DNA of 64,000 nucleotides from Winogradskyella sp. (GCA_002722255.1 PBLD01000017.1:34918-98917), one strand, 5' to 3'; shown: positions 42,753 through 51,388, counted from the stretch's first letter. The notes: generated by a model from the letters alone, not told the origin. Numbers and translations are program-made.

Positions 42753-43508
42753 TTACGGCGTATCTACAATAACAACTGCCAAAGCGTTGTAAGCACCATT
42801 CTTAAGCTCGTACATCTGTCCGTTTACCTCTTGGTAAAACTCAATTCCCAACACCTGAACAACAGGTAAAGTTGAGTTAGCGGTCAAAGAAGCTGTTAAG
42901 GCAATAACAGCAGTATCATCAGCTGTATATGGAAGAATAGTAGTCTCATCATTTTCAAAAGTTGAGGTTTCATTCTCAAAATCCAATTCAGAAGCACCCA
43001 TTACCACCTTAAAATGGGTTGTTCCAGTTGGAGCTGCAATTCTTACCGTTGGAGAAAACGCATCAAGGTTCACAATTGCATCCCCAGAAACACGGTCAAA
43101 ATCATTCGTAAACGGGGTGAAAAGTGTTGTGCCTAACTTTCCATTCAGATTAAATTCAAAGTTTTCTAACAAGCTTAAATTCCCATCTTGAAGTGTTCTA
43201 GATCCTCTCTCATTAGTGGTGTCAGTTTTGGTAATCGCTACAAGTGTTTTAGTTAAACGTGAAACCACACGTTTGTCCTTTGCATTTTGTAAAAGAATAC
43301 GAATAGCATTTCGTAATACTTTACCACCCTTACCGGCACGGCCAAATTCAGACCCATTTTCACGTGTTCTCTGAAACGCAGGATCGTTAGCAATACGATT
43401 GGCATCCACACCGCCTTTTTCACGTGCTAGATGTCCGTCAGTCGTTTTGTAAAAGGAAATACCACCGATAGTTCCTTTCAGTTTAATAATACCAGTTTGT
43501 TTTGCCAT
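42753..43508 (-). CDS. Conserved mobile-element protein of unknown function
   Basis: The protein has 251 residues from the ATG at 43508 (MAKQTGIIKLKGTIGGISFY). The N-terminal 95 residues are basic with GGVDANRIANDPAFQRTRENGSEFG. The C-terminal half is beta-rich and acidic, like a small adhesin or virion-associated domain. No signal peptide. I do not recognise the family. It is the first gene of the minus-strand cassette with DUF5675 and the two small membrane proteins. Confidence 0.7.
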   Translation of the reverse strand: MAKQTGIIKLKGTIGGISFYKTTDGHLAREKGGVDANRIANDPAFQRTRENGSEFGRAGKGGKVLRNAIRILLQNAKDKRVVSRLTKTLVAITKTDTTNERGSRTLQDGNLSLLENFEFNLNGKLGTTLFTPFTNDFDRVSGDAIVNLDAFSPTVRIAAPTGTTHFKVVMGASELDFENETSTFENDETTILPYTADDTAVIALTASLTANSTLPVVQVLGIEFYQEVNGQMYELKNGAYNALAVVIVDTP

Positions 43509-43558
43509 AATAATTCGTTTTTTGATTAATGAAACCAAATCACGTAATTTTATAGCAC

Positions 43559-43662
43559 GTTGTTAAAAATCAAATGCCGTTTTCGGTCATCCATTCCGAT
43601 ACAACCAAAAACGTCATTAAAATATTGAAAACCCTATCGGGATTTCCAACATTTTAACAACG
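43559..43662. repeat. Inverted repeat in the gap upstream of the lysis-like cassette
   Basis: CGTTGTTAAAA (43559-43569) and TTTTAACAACG (43652-43662) are exact inverted arms about 80 nt apart. A smaller TCGG/CCGA dyad lies between them. This occupies most of the 43509-43732 gap, which holds no gene. Confidence 0.65.
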
Positions 43663-43732
43663 CATCATCATCACCATAATCATAAAATAATGAAGTATGG
43701 ATGGTGTAAGGATAAAGCATAGATAAAGTATT

Positions 43733-43930
43733 ATGACCCCAAAAAGAGCTTGCATATACCCAAAGGATATTCAGCGTATCACAGGACGAAGTGAACGCTA
43801 TGGGCGTAAGCTTTTAAATGATATTAGAAACTACTTTGGAAAAGAATCCTACCAATTCGTCACAATAAAAGAGTTTGTTGAATACAGCGGAATAGAAGAG
43901 GAAATTGTCAACAAATATTTAATAGATTAA
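43733..43930 (+). CDS. Small DNA-binding-like protein
   Basis: In 65 residues, KDIQRITGRSERYGRKLLNDIRNYFGK looks like a helix-turn-helix, followed by VTIKEFVEYSGIEEEIVNKYL. Similar short ORFs are frequent at the ends of Flavobacteriaceae integrative elements. A role as regulator or integration accessory factor is inferred. About 110 bp separate it from the right-end 12-mer. Confidence 0.65.
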   Translation: MTPKRACIYPKDIQRITGRSERYGRKLLNDIRNYFGKESYQFVTIKEFVEYSGIEEEIVNKYLID

Positions 43931-44038
43931 TCATAATATTTGATACAAATTGACTGGTTTTAATGGAGTTAAAATTGTAAATTTGTAGTAAGACGTTCAG
44001 ATAAATAATACTATTTCAAACTAACAGATAGGTCTACA

Positions 44039-44050
44039 ATTCGGTTAACA
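44039..44050 (+). promoter_or_regulatory. Candidate integrase arm site, right end
   Basis: The fourth ATTCGGTTAACA of the window, followed by CT as in the inverted left copy. It lies 58 bp inside attR. Confidence 0.62.
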
Positions 44051-44108
44051 CTGTTTTAGTCTGCTTCTGGAAGTATTAATTTTACTACATAGTGGCAGTT
44101 TAGTTATC

Positions 44109-44124
44109 ATCCTGCCACCCCGAC
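44109..44124. repeat. attR core (island right end)
   Basis: Exact copy of ATCCTGCCACCCCGAC from the tRNA-Pro 3' end. No other part of a tRNA precedes it, so it is an attachment-site remnant and not a tRNA gene. The probable original tRNA terminator follows at 44134. Confidence 0.92.
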
Positions 44125-44133
44125 TTTAGATTA

Positions 44134-44163
44134 AAAAAAGCTCAGCATTTGCTGAGCTTTTTT
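44134..44163 (+). terminator. Displaced terminator of tRNA-Pro
   Basis: AAAAAAGCTCAGC and GCTGAGCTTTTTT pair perfectly around ATTT (44134-44163), 10 bp after attR. Before integration it would have followed the tRNA directly. Confidence 0.88.
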
Positions 44164-44310
44164 GCATTTATATAAAGTAGTCTTTTATAGGTTTTGGTAA
44201 TTTTTCATACAGTAATATATATTCTGTGGGTAATATCTAAGATTCGTCGATTATTTTTTAATGGTATTAAGGGTTTGTTTAGTTTCACTCATCTAAAATG
44301 AATCTTTACT

Positions 44311-45099
44311 ATGTTAACTTTCATTGTTCCAATAAAAAGTAAACGCGTTTCAGGTAATTGGCTAGAGTTTTGTAATCTGGTAGAACGTACTTTTAAATCT
44401 ATATGTAATCAGACCGATCAAAACTTTAAGTTGGTAGCGGTATGTCATGAAATTCCACAAATAAAATTTACTCATAAAAATATTCACTACTTACAAGTTG
44501 ATTTTGAGCCGCCTGTTCGCAGGCAAAGCGAAAGCGATGAAAGTATCAACAAGCGACGGGAGATTGATAAAGGAGAAAAATTAAAACTTGGAGCAAAATA
44601 TGCTGAAGATAATTTTAATACAGATTACGTGATGACCGTAGACTCTGATGATTATGTTAGCAATAGGGTTGCTGCACATGTTAATAGCTCAAAAGGTAAT
44701 GTGCCTGGTTGGTACACTAAAAATGGCTATTTGCATTTTGAAGGTAAGTCTTTTTTGTTTGCAACTTTTAAGTTTAGTTATTTATGTGGAAGCTCGGTGA
44801 TAGTTAAACCAAAATTATTACAGTATTTTTTTGAAGTGGACCCTGTTTTATTTTTCGATCATCGCTTAACTGTTTTAGATAATCATATAAAGCTTAGGCC
44901 ATTGCCATTTTATGGTGGTATTTACAGCATGGCAAATGGTGAAAACCACTTGATGCATGTATCAAACATAAAAAAGTTTAACAATCACAAAGGATGGCTA
45001 TCTTCTGAAGGATTAAAGCGTATTGTTACAAAACTTAGAAATTATCGTTTTCGATTTATTACCAAAACTATTAGAAGAGAATTTAGCTTTTATAGTTAA
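44311..45099 (+). CDS. Glycosyltransferase (GT-A fold, family 2-like)
   Basis: The 262 residues begin LTFIVPIKSKRVSGNW and have a DxD-type metal motif in MTVDSDDYV (about 109-117), followed by PGWYTKNGYL and a helical basic C-terminus. This is typical of short cytoplasmic GT-A transferases that build surface glycans. No other glycan genes adjoin it, so acceptor and donor are unknown. It is the first chromosomal gene right of the island. Confidence 0.82.
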   Translation: MLTFIVPIKSKRVSGNWLEFCNLVERTFKSICNQTDQNFKLVAVCHEIPQIKFTHKNIHYLQVDFEPPVRRQSESDESINKRREIDKGEKLKLGAKYAEDNFNTDYVMTVDSDDYVSNRVAAHVNSSKGNVPGWYTKNGYLHFEGKSFLFATFKFSYLCGSSVIVKPKLLQYFFEVDPVLFFDHRLTVLDNHIKLRPLPFYGGIYSMANGENHLMHVSNIKKFNNHKGWLSSEGLKRIVTKLRNYRFRFITKTIRREFSFYS

Positions 45100-45101
45100 G
45101 A

Positions 45102-45584
45102 CTATTCCACTCTAACATAGTTTTCAGAATATATTCTGTTGCCTTCGTCGTCTAGTTCTATTTGTTGAAATTTATTAGGATATAAATCCAGTTCAAAAAT
45201 AAATTGCTTTTTCTCCTCAATGACTTCATTCATAACAGCAGATCCAAAATCTAATACTTCTGTGAGTTGGTCTCCATCATATTTGTAAGTACCATAGCCA
45301 AACCATTCAGAAGAATCTGCAGGTCTGTGTTTACACCACATTACCTTAGTATCGGTATACATTTTTAGTTGTCTAAAGTCAGGGTTCATTTTAAAAGAAT
45401 CAACAACAACATTATCCTTGTAGTTATAGAATCCTGTGAGCTCCCAAGTGCCTTTTAAGTCTCCAAGCTTGTCTTTTGGTTCTGTTTTAGATGAACTATG
45501 GGTCTCTTCTGTGCTATTAGCTTCATTTTTACACGATAATGCTAATAACAATAGCATGCTTAAAATTAAAATTTTTGCTTTCAT
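45102..45584 (-). CDS. Lipocalin-like lipoprotein
   Basis: This 160-residue protein has a lipobox LLALSC (Cys18) and a beta-rich body with GDLKGTWELTGFYNYKDN, like small lipocalin-type lipoproteins of Bacteroidota. It is convergent with the glycosyltransferase, with stops only 2 bp apart. Function unknown. Confidence 0.75.
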   Translation of the reverse strand: MKAKILILSMLLLLALSCKNEANSTEETHSSSKTEPKDKLGDLKGTWELTGFYNYKDNVVVDSFKMNPDFRQLKMYTDTKVMWCKHRPADSSEWFGYGTYKYDGDQLTEVLDFGSAVMNEVIEEKKQFIFELDLYPNKFQQIELDDEGNRIYSENYVRVE

Positions 45585-45743
45585 GACAGGTTAGATTTAG
45601 CTATTAAAACACTTAAAAATTAATAAATTAATCTGAGAAATTAAAGTAATTTGAAAACTTTATGACACTATAGTTAGTGTTGATAACTTCTGTGTAAGGT
45701 TTTATGCAAAAATCCTACTTTTGTCTTGTAATAAACACAAGAT

Positions 45744-46727
45744 ATGTCTGATACAATTGAAAAAGTAAAATGTTTAATAATAGGTTCTGGCCCTGCAGGA
45801 TATACTGCGGCTATTTATGCGTCAAGAGCAAATATGGAACCAGTTTTATATCAAGGAGAGCAACCAGGTGGTCAGTTAACTACTACTAATGATGTTGAAA
45901 ACTTTCCAGGATATCCTGATGGTATAACAGGACCTGAAATGATGATACAATTACAAAAACAAGCAGAACGCTTTGGTACAGATGTGCGTCATGGATGGGT
46001 GACTAAAGTCGATTTTTCTGGAGATATCCATAAAATATGGGTTAATAATGAAAAAGAAATTCATGCAAAGACTGTGATAATATCAACTGGTGCTTCAGCA
46101 AAATATTTAGGGCTGCCTTCTGAGCAAAAATATTTACAATTAGGTGGTGGAGTTTCAGCTTGTGCAGTTTGTGATGGTTTCTTTTACAGAAATCAAGAGG
46201 TTGTAATCGTTGGTGCAGGAGATTCGGCTTGTGAAGAAGCACACTACTTATCTAAACTTTGTAAAAAAGTAACCATGCTAGTGCGTCGTGATGAGTTTAG
46301 AGCTTCTAAGATTATGGCAGAACGTGTAAAGAAAACGGAGAACATAGAAATCTTATACAATACTGAAACTGAAGAAGTATTAGGTGATGGACAAGTTGTA
46401 ACTGGTGTAAGAGTTTTTAACAACCAAACCAATGAAAAGCACGATATACCAGCAACAGGATTTTTTGTAGCTATTGGTCATAAACCAAATACAGATATTT
46501 TTAAGGGTCAGATAGATTTAGACGAAACAGGTTATATTATAAATGCTCAACCAGGAACAAGTAAAACTAATGTTGAAGGTGTGTTTGTAAGTGGTGATGC
46601 CGCAGACCATGTATACAGACAAGCTATTACAGCTGCTGGTACTGGTTGTATGGCAGCCTTGGATGCTGAACGCTATTTAGCGGCTAAAGAGGCTGATTTT
46701 GAAGTTGCAACTTCTACCTATAATTAG
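45744..46727 (+). CDS. trxB: Thioredoxin-disulfide reductase
   Basis: This 327-residue FAD/NADPH enzyme reduces thioredoxin. It has the FAD loop GSGPAG (14-19), redox-active CAVC (140-143), NADPH loop GAGDSA (about 157-162) and C-terminal FAD motif GVFVSGDAADHVYRQAITAAGTG. Length is canonical. A TACTTTTG -7 box at 45716-45723 lies 20 bp before the start. A strong terminator follows. Confidence 0.97.
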   Translation: MSDTIEKVKCLIIGSGPAGYTAAIYASRANMEPVLYQGEQPGGQLTTTNDVENFPGYPDGITGPEMMIQLQKQAERFGTDVRHGWVTKVDFSGDIHKIWVNNEKEIHAKTVIISTGASAKYLGLPSEQKYLQLGGGVSACAVCDGFFYRNQEVVIVGAGDSACEEAHYLSKLCKKVTMLVRRDEFRASKIMAERVKKTENIEILYNTETEEVLGDGQVVTGVRVFNNQTNEKHDIPATGFFVAIGHKPNTDIFKGQIDLDETGYIINAQPGTSKTNVEGVFVSGDAADHVYRQAITAAGTGCMAALDAERYLAAKEADFEVATSTYN

Positions 46728-46750
46728 GTCTTAATAACATAAACATAAAA

Positions 46751-46780
46751 AAAACCGAAGTCAATGACTTCGGTTTTTTT
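46751..46780. terminator. Bidirectional terminator after trxB
   Basis: AAAACCGAAGTCA-ATGACTTCGGTTTT forms a near-perfect stem (46751-46780) with A and T tracts on its two sides. It lies between convergent trxB and the DUF2807 gene. Confidence 0.92.
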
Positions 46781-46797
46781 ATTAATGCTTTTTAAAA

Positions 46798-47628
46798 TTA
46801 TCGCTTCTTCTTTTGAAGTTTTGCAGTATCCTCAAACTTGGTAATGGTAATTGCAGGACTTCCAAAAAGGTAAATTTCAGTATCTCCTGACGCAGCAATA
46901 GTAATATTATCCATTGTGCTTATAGTTAAATCGCTATTACCTTCTAATGTGGTATCTACTGTTTTAACATCAAACTTTGGGCTGTTAAAATTAGTAGAAT
47001 TATCTAGTCTAATTACAGAACTATTTGCAGCGCCTTCAATAACAGCATCAGATCGTTGATACAAATCAAAATCCGCTACTTTGCTATTAATTAAGGCGTC
47101 TAGTTTGCTGTTGTCACTTAACTCAATTTTTGTTGAGTCTGCTGTAAGATTTAAACGTGTTTTAGATTTCCCTGTACTTTTATAATTAAAGGTGTTAGCT
47201 CTAATATTAAGATAAGCTCTGGAATTATCGCTAGTAATCAAACTAGCATCACCTAGTTCCATAGAGGTTAAAGATCGTATTTCTCCATCACCTTTAATCT
47301 CTATATTTTGAAGTGCGTCTCCATAATTTACGGTGATATTCAGTCGTTTTTTCGATGTAATTCGCATGGTCTCGGCAAATGATAAAACTCCATCAACAAC
47401 ATCAAACTGAATAACGTCGTGTAAATTGTCATCTGTTTCTACGTTTACTGATGGTTTGCTGTTGTATACAATTTCTATAGAAAAATCACCATTAACAACA
47501 ATTGTATGAAAGTCGTCAATGTAGGTTTGTTTTATGGTAACATTTCTGTCACCTTTAATTTTTTCTTGGGCATTAATAACAGGTGTTGACACCATTATTA
47601 AAACCAGAATGAGTAAAAATTTTTTCAT
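46798..47628 (-). CDS. DUF2807 (head GIN) domain secreted protein
   Basis: The 276 residues have a signal peptide (about 1-20, ending VINA). The repetitive beta-helix-like body (DDFHTIVVNGDFSIEIVYNSKP, DNLHDVIQFDVVDGVLSF, GDGEIRSLTSMELGDASL) is the DUF2807 autotransporter-adhesin-like pattern. It is probably exposed or periplasmic; function unknown. Such proteins often accompany PspC proteins, one of which lies 1.6 kb away. Confidence 0.88.
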   Translation of the reverse strand: MKKFLLILVLIMVSTPVINAQEKIKGDRNVTIKQTYIDDFHTIVVNGDFSIEIVYNSKPSVNVETDDNLHDVIQFDVVDGVLSFAETMRITSKKRLNITVNYGDALQNIEIKGDGEIRSLTSMELGDASLITSDNSRAYLNIRANTFNYKSTGKSKTRLNLTADSTKIELSDNSKLDALINSKVADFDLYQRSDAVIEGAANSSVIRLDNSTNFNSPKFDVKTVDTTLEGNSDLTISTMDNITIAASGDTEIYLFGSPAITITKFEDTAKLQKKKR

Positions 47629-47899
47629 CTATAATCTTTGTTTCGCTAATAATATGACACATTTCAAAAATAATGTCACTTTACGGGCTATTAAACAAAG
47701 ATATACAAAAACCGTCCCAAACTCTATAAAGAATTTAAAATGGTTTTCAATTAATTGGTTTTTAGGTTTTTAATTCATGAGAATTTTAATGGTTTAGCCT
47801 GTTGTGCATTTCGATATATTGCAGCTAAATTTATTTAACAGTACCCAAAATACATAAAGGGTTATTATTTTTATTTTTTTCTAACACTACAAGACGAAC

Positions 47900-47962
47900 T
47901 ATAGTATTTGTATACTATAAACCATATTTTATTGAAATTTTTTCTAAATGAAAATCATTATT
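47900..47962 (+). promoter_or_regulatory. 20-bp palindrome and Fur-like box upstream of a lipoprotein
   Basis: The 47629-47992 gap holds no gene. TATAGTAT-TTGT-ATACTATA (47900-47919) is a perfect dyad. CTAAATGAAAATCATTATT (47944-47962) matches the 19-bp Fur consensus at 14 positions by my count. Both precede the lipoprotein at 47993. Confidence 0.45.
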
Positions 47963-47992
47963 ATTGTAATAAATTAATCTCAAATATTTATT

Positions 47993-48400
47993 ATGAAAAA
48001 AACATTTTCAATTTTAATGATTTGCCTTATAGCATTAGGAAATTTATCATGTAGTAATGAAGAGTCTATAGATGAAACCCATTATTCTGAAATATCTGTA
48101 GATGAGTTTAAAAAAATATTGATTCAAGATGGTGTTAAAAATATCGACAGTTTCAGATTAGGTGAAATTATTTCGATTCGAGAAATATCCGTAGAATCTT
48201 TTGATTTTTTAGCTAAAGGAACACGTGTGCTATGTAGTGGTGGTAGTTGGACTTTGTCTATTAATACTGAAAACGGAGATGTTTACTATCGTGGAAGATA
48301 CGGAGGGGGACGTAGGTTTAGTTTTACCTATGCATATGATGATTTCGGTGATCAAGGTATAGAGGATACAATCGAACGTATTTGCGATGGATATTGGTAA
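47993..48400 (+). CDS. Small lipoprotein of unknown function
   Basis: This 135-residue protein has a lipobox GNLSC (Cys20), an acidic linker (SNEESIDETHYSE) and a C-terminal Gly/Arg/Tyr-rich segment (YYRGRYGGGRRFSFTYAYDD) with two Cys (in RVLCSGG and ERICDGYW) that may form a disulfide. No family recognised. A terminator hairpin follows, so it is a single-gene unit with a palindromic upstream region. Confidence 0.75.
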   Translation: MKKTFSILMICLIALGNLSCSNEESIDETHYSEISVDEFKKILIQDGVKNIDSFRLGEIISIREISVESFDFLAKGTRVLCSGGSWTLSINTENGDVYYRGRYGGGRRFSFTYAYDDFGDQGIEDTIERICDGYW

Positions 48401-48442
48401 TATTTAACTTATTATGTGAGTTTAAACTTTAAATATATGCTC

Positions 48443-48472
48443 AACTTTCCATAATTTGTCTTATGGAAAGTT
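48443..48472 (+). terminator. Terminator hairpin
   Basis: AACTTTCCATAA and TTATGGAAAGTT are perfect 12-bp arms around TTTGTC (48443-48472), followed by TTGCCTTT. It ends the lipoprotein transcript. Confidence 0.85.
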
Positions 48473-48649
48473 TTGCCTTTAATCAATAGAAGTTTAATTC
48501 GTCAAATTTCCCTGACTTTTTTAATAATTTAAGAAGTTAGTTCAATTTTAATATAATATTAAAATACTTAGAATTAACGTAACTACTATTCTTACTAATG
48601 TGCTCATGATTTTTTGATTTTATTTTGATTGATGATTTTTATGAAAAAA

Positions 48650-49192
48650 TTAATTTTCAGATTTTTCTTTTGATGTATGATTATAACTTAAAACGCGCTT
48701 TAGTTTCCATTCATTTTCCTCAATAATCCACAAATGTGAAAACAAAGCATAGTTATCAGATTTTTCATAAGTCATATTTTCATTGGTAGAAAAGAAGTGC
48801 TTTCCGGTTTGTAATGCTCCATATAGCTCACCGTTATTGTACATAGGAAAAACTTCTAAACTCTCTTCAACTAGAAACCGATAGACCTTTTCTGTATTGT
48901 TATCACCACAGATTCCGTTTTTCATAATTGAAACGAATTCTTCTTTTGAATTTGTAACACCAGCTTTATCGTGATAAAACTCTAAGTCATCATATATTAT
49001 TTTTTCACTCTTTTCGATTTCACATTTATTAAATCCTAATTCGAATAAAACACTATCTTTTTCTTTAAGCGTTTTATAAAGTTCAGAGTTATGATCTACT
49101 TGTGCTGTAGCAATACCAGAAACCAAAAGGAATCCAATACTGCTCAGCAAAAGAGATTTGATTGATTGATTTAATTTTGATTGGTTGTTCAT
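48650..49192 (-). CDS. Secreted NTF2-like (DUF4440-type) protein
   Basis: This 180-residue protein has a signal peptide (about 1-30, ending GIATAQ). The body has an SnoaL/DUF4440 pattern: LYKTLKEKDSVLFELGFNKCEIEKSEKIIYDDLEFYHDKAGVT and a C-terminal SHLWIIEENEWKLKRVLSYNH. It is probably a periplasmic small-molecule-binding or stress protein. The start is preceded by the A-rich leader ATCAATCAAAAA common before genes here. Confidence 0.8.
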   Translation of the reverse strand: MNNQSKLNQSIKSLLLSSIGFLLVSGIATAQVDHNSELYKTLKEKDSVLFELGFNKCEIEKSEKIIYDDLEFYHDKAGVTNSKEEFVSIMKNGICGDNNTEKVYRFLVEESLEVFPMYNNGELYGALQTGKHFFSTNENMTYEKSDNYALFSHLWIIEENEWKLKRVLSYNHTSKEKSEN

Positions 49193-49277
49193 TTTTTGAT
49201 TGATGATTACAGAACAAATGTCTGTGTTATTTTGATTGATTTAAACTTAATATGACCGAACTGTCATTTTCTTAGTA

Positions 49278-51050
49278 TCAGTTGTTATTGACTTCAAGGT
49301 CAACACCATCTTCATCTATTTTCTGACTAATTATTGACTTCTCTTGTTTAGACGATGATATTTCTTCAGAGGTTACAGCATCTTCAATATCCTCATCTTT
49401 GATGCAGTCTAAACATTCAGCACCATCATGCGTTATGAGATAATGATATCCATAATTCATATCATTAAGAATATTGTTTGAATACCTATAATACCTCCAA
49501 GAAATTGAAAAACTCTTATCAGTATATAGAATTGTACCTTCTGGTAAATAGATAATGACTCTTACTTCTTGTTCGCTAAACTTATTCTCTATATCAGTTT
49601 TTAAATAATCATTTAAAACCAGAGTATTGCCATTGAGTTTATATCCAAACTCAATGTTTTCTGCACGTGTTTTTGCTTTGTTGTAATCGCTTCCGGTAGC
49701 TTCTTTTTCTATAATAATTGAGGCAACAGAATCTGTGGTTGATTTTACAATATATCTCACGTTTGACGTAATTATACTAGGACCTTCATCGTTTTCAATA
49801 ATATTAAAATCGTTGTTGTGGTTATAACGATAACTACTGTATTCATCATATTCAGAATTATTTAGATTAATAGTATCGCCAGCTTTTATTATTAGTTCGT
49901 TTTTAGTAACAACTTTTGCATCAAAAGTATGCTCAGTGACTTGTTTTATTATTAAAATGACTATTCCGATAATAGTAATTAACCAAACTCCGAGTAGTGT
50001 AAACTTAGCCACATTACCTATAGATTTTAAGTTGTTAACCAATATCTTTAAACCTAAATAAAAGATAAAGAAAAACGGTATACCAACAGCAAAGAATACA
50101 AGTGTAGACATGAGCCATATTGGTGTATTTGCTGCATTTGCTACATAAAGTAAATCAATACCAGGTAAATGAATTGCATCAGTAATACCTACTGTAAATA
50201 AAGCTACAATCAGTGTAATTAATGCTCCTATACCAGTAATTATTAACACAATGCCAATGAACTTGGTCATTATTTTTAGGAAAAACATTATAATGTTCCC
50301 AATGGAATCAAAAAAGGTTTGCGAACTCGATTTTATCCGGTTGCCTTGCTTCTGAAAATCGACACTCTTTACAGTTTCTGAAATATTATCTGTAAGATCG
50401 TCTAATTCTTCCTTTAATTTTTCGCCATGTTTTTTAAAATCAACATTTTTGACGGTTTCTGAGACCGAATGAATGCTGTCTTTAATTTTTTTTTCAATGT
50501 TACTGATGTTCACAGGGTCACCAGTCATCATTAGCTTTTCAGCCGTAGTCCTGGCCTCTGGGACTAATGCCCAAAAGATAAGATAGATGAATATGAATGT
50601 GCCACCAGAACCTATAGCTAATAATAACCATATAAGTCGCATCCAGATAGATTCTATACCAAAGTAATGCCCTAAACCTGCAGCAACACCGCCAATGTAT
50701 GAGTTATCTGTATCTCTAAATAGTTTTTTAGTAGGACCAGAGTTGTAAGATTTTTTTTGTTGAGGTTCGTCTTCAAAGATTTCGTCGTCTACCAAATAAT
50801 CTTCTGGTTGTCCCATTATGGTAATCACTTCGTCCACAAGTTTAATGCCTACTACTTGTTTTTCATTTTGTATGCGCTCAGAGAACAACTCGGCAATACG
50901 AGCTTCGATATCTGCTATAATTTCTGAACGACCTTGAGAGTCTGTAAATGAACGTTTTATAGCCTCAAGATAGCGCGATAACTTAAGATATGCATCTTCA
51001 TCTATGTGGAAGAATATACCTGCTAAATTTATATTGACTGTTTTATTCAT
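49278..51050 (-). CDS. PspC-domain membrane protein
   Basis: In 590 residues, the N-terminal region (1-100) binds like HEN/PadR-adjacent anti-activators, then a PspC domain (about 105-170: KLFRDTDNSYIGGVAAGLGHYFGIESIWMRLIW). Further TM helices are near 255-285, 310-335 and 345-370, with a periplasmic beta domain at the C-terminus. These large PspC proteins are envelope-stress components of Bacteroidota. It overlaps the PadR gene by 4 bases and is likely controlled by it. Confidence 0.9.
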   Translation of the reverse strand: MNKTVNINLAGIFFHIDEDAYLKLSRYLEAIKRSFTDSQGRSEIIADIEARIAELFSERIQNEKQVVGIKLVDEVITIMGQPEDYLVDDEIFEDEPQQKKSYNSGPTKKLFRDTDNSYIGGVAAGLGHYFGIESIWMRLIWLLLAIGSGGTFIFIYLIFWALVPEARTTAEKLMMTGDPVNISNIEKKIKDSIHSVSETVKNVDFKKHGEKLKEELDDLTDNISETVKSVDFQKQGNRIKSSSQTFFDSIGNIIMFFLKIMTKFIGIVLIITGIGALITLIVALFTVGITDAIHLPGIDLLYVANAANTPIWLMSTLVFFAVGIPFFFIFYLGLKILVNNLKSIGNVAKFTLLGVWLITIIGIVILIIKQVTEHTFDAKVVTKNELIIKAGDTINLNNSEYDEYSSYRYNHNNDFNIIENDEGPSIITSNVRYIVKSTTDSVASIIIEKEATGSDYNKAKTRAENIEFGYKLNGNTLVLNDYLKTDIENKFSEQEVRVIIYLPEGTILYTDKSFSISWRYYRYSNNILNDMNYGYHYLITHDGAECLDCIKDEDIEDAVTSEEISSSKQEKSIISQKIDEDGVDLEVNNN

Positions 51051-51388
51051 TTTTTTGTAGTTTTTGTACTGGTTACTAGGTTTACTGCATTTTGTAATTC
51101 ACTCCAAGTCGTGTTTAATTCGTTTAGAAACAACTTGCCTGTTTCTGTAAGACCATAATATTTTCTTGGTGGTCCAGATGTGGATTCTTCCCAACGATAG
51201 TTAAGCAATCCAGCATTTTTCAATCTTGTTAATAGTGGATATATAGTTCCTTCTACAACAAGCATTTTTGCGTCTTTTAGTGTTGCCAGAATCTCTGCAA
51301 CGTAGGCATCTTCATCTTTTAAGATGGATAAGATGCAATACTCCAGAACACCCTTACGCATTTGTGCTTTTGTGTTTTCTATTTTCAT
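51047..51388 (-). CDS. PadR-family transcriptional regulator
   Basis: This 113-residue winged-helix protein reads KGVLEYCILSILKDEDAYVAEILATLKDAKMLVVEGTIYPLLTRLKNAGLL, the PadR DNA-binding domain, with YRWEESTSGPPRKYYGLTETGK as the wing. It probably represses its own PadR-PspC operon. A 12-codon leader reading frame ends on its start codon (ATGA overlap). Confidence 0.93.
   Translation of the reverse strand: MKIENTKAQMRKGVLEYCILSILKDEDAYVAEILATLKDAKMLVVEGTIYPLLTRLKNAGLLNYRWEESTSGPPRKYYGLTETGKLFLNELNTTWSELQNAVNLVTSTKTTKK

Larger units (their letters stand above)
15325..44124. mobile_element. tRNA-Pro-integrated genomic island, 28.8 kb
   Basis: Bounded by 16-bp direct repeats (attL in the tRNA, attR at 44109-44124). 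It has a tyrosine integrase next to the tRNA, and rteC, an excisionase-like HTH and a DnaC-like ATPase inside. Four copies of a 12-bp motif lie just inside the two ends. The cargo comprises an efflux/lipid cluster with a PycTM-like protein, a sce7726-sce7725-RES-DUF4238 operon, an Ohr stress module, a HEPN-like protein and a small lysis-like cassette. No relaxase or conjugation genes were recognised, so it may be mobilised in trans or be non-mobile now. Confidence 0.92.

Noticed and set aside
44109..44124. Possible second tRNA gene
   Set aside because: Only the 3' 16 bases match tRNA-Pro; no anticodon or D arm precedes it. It is an att remnant.
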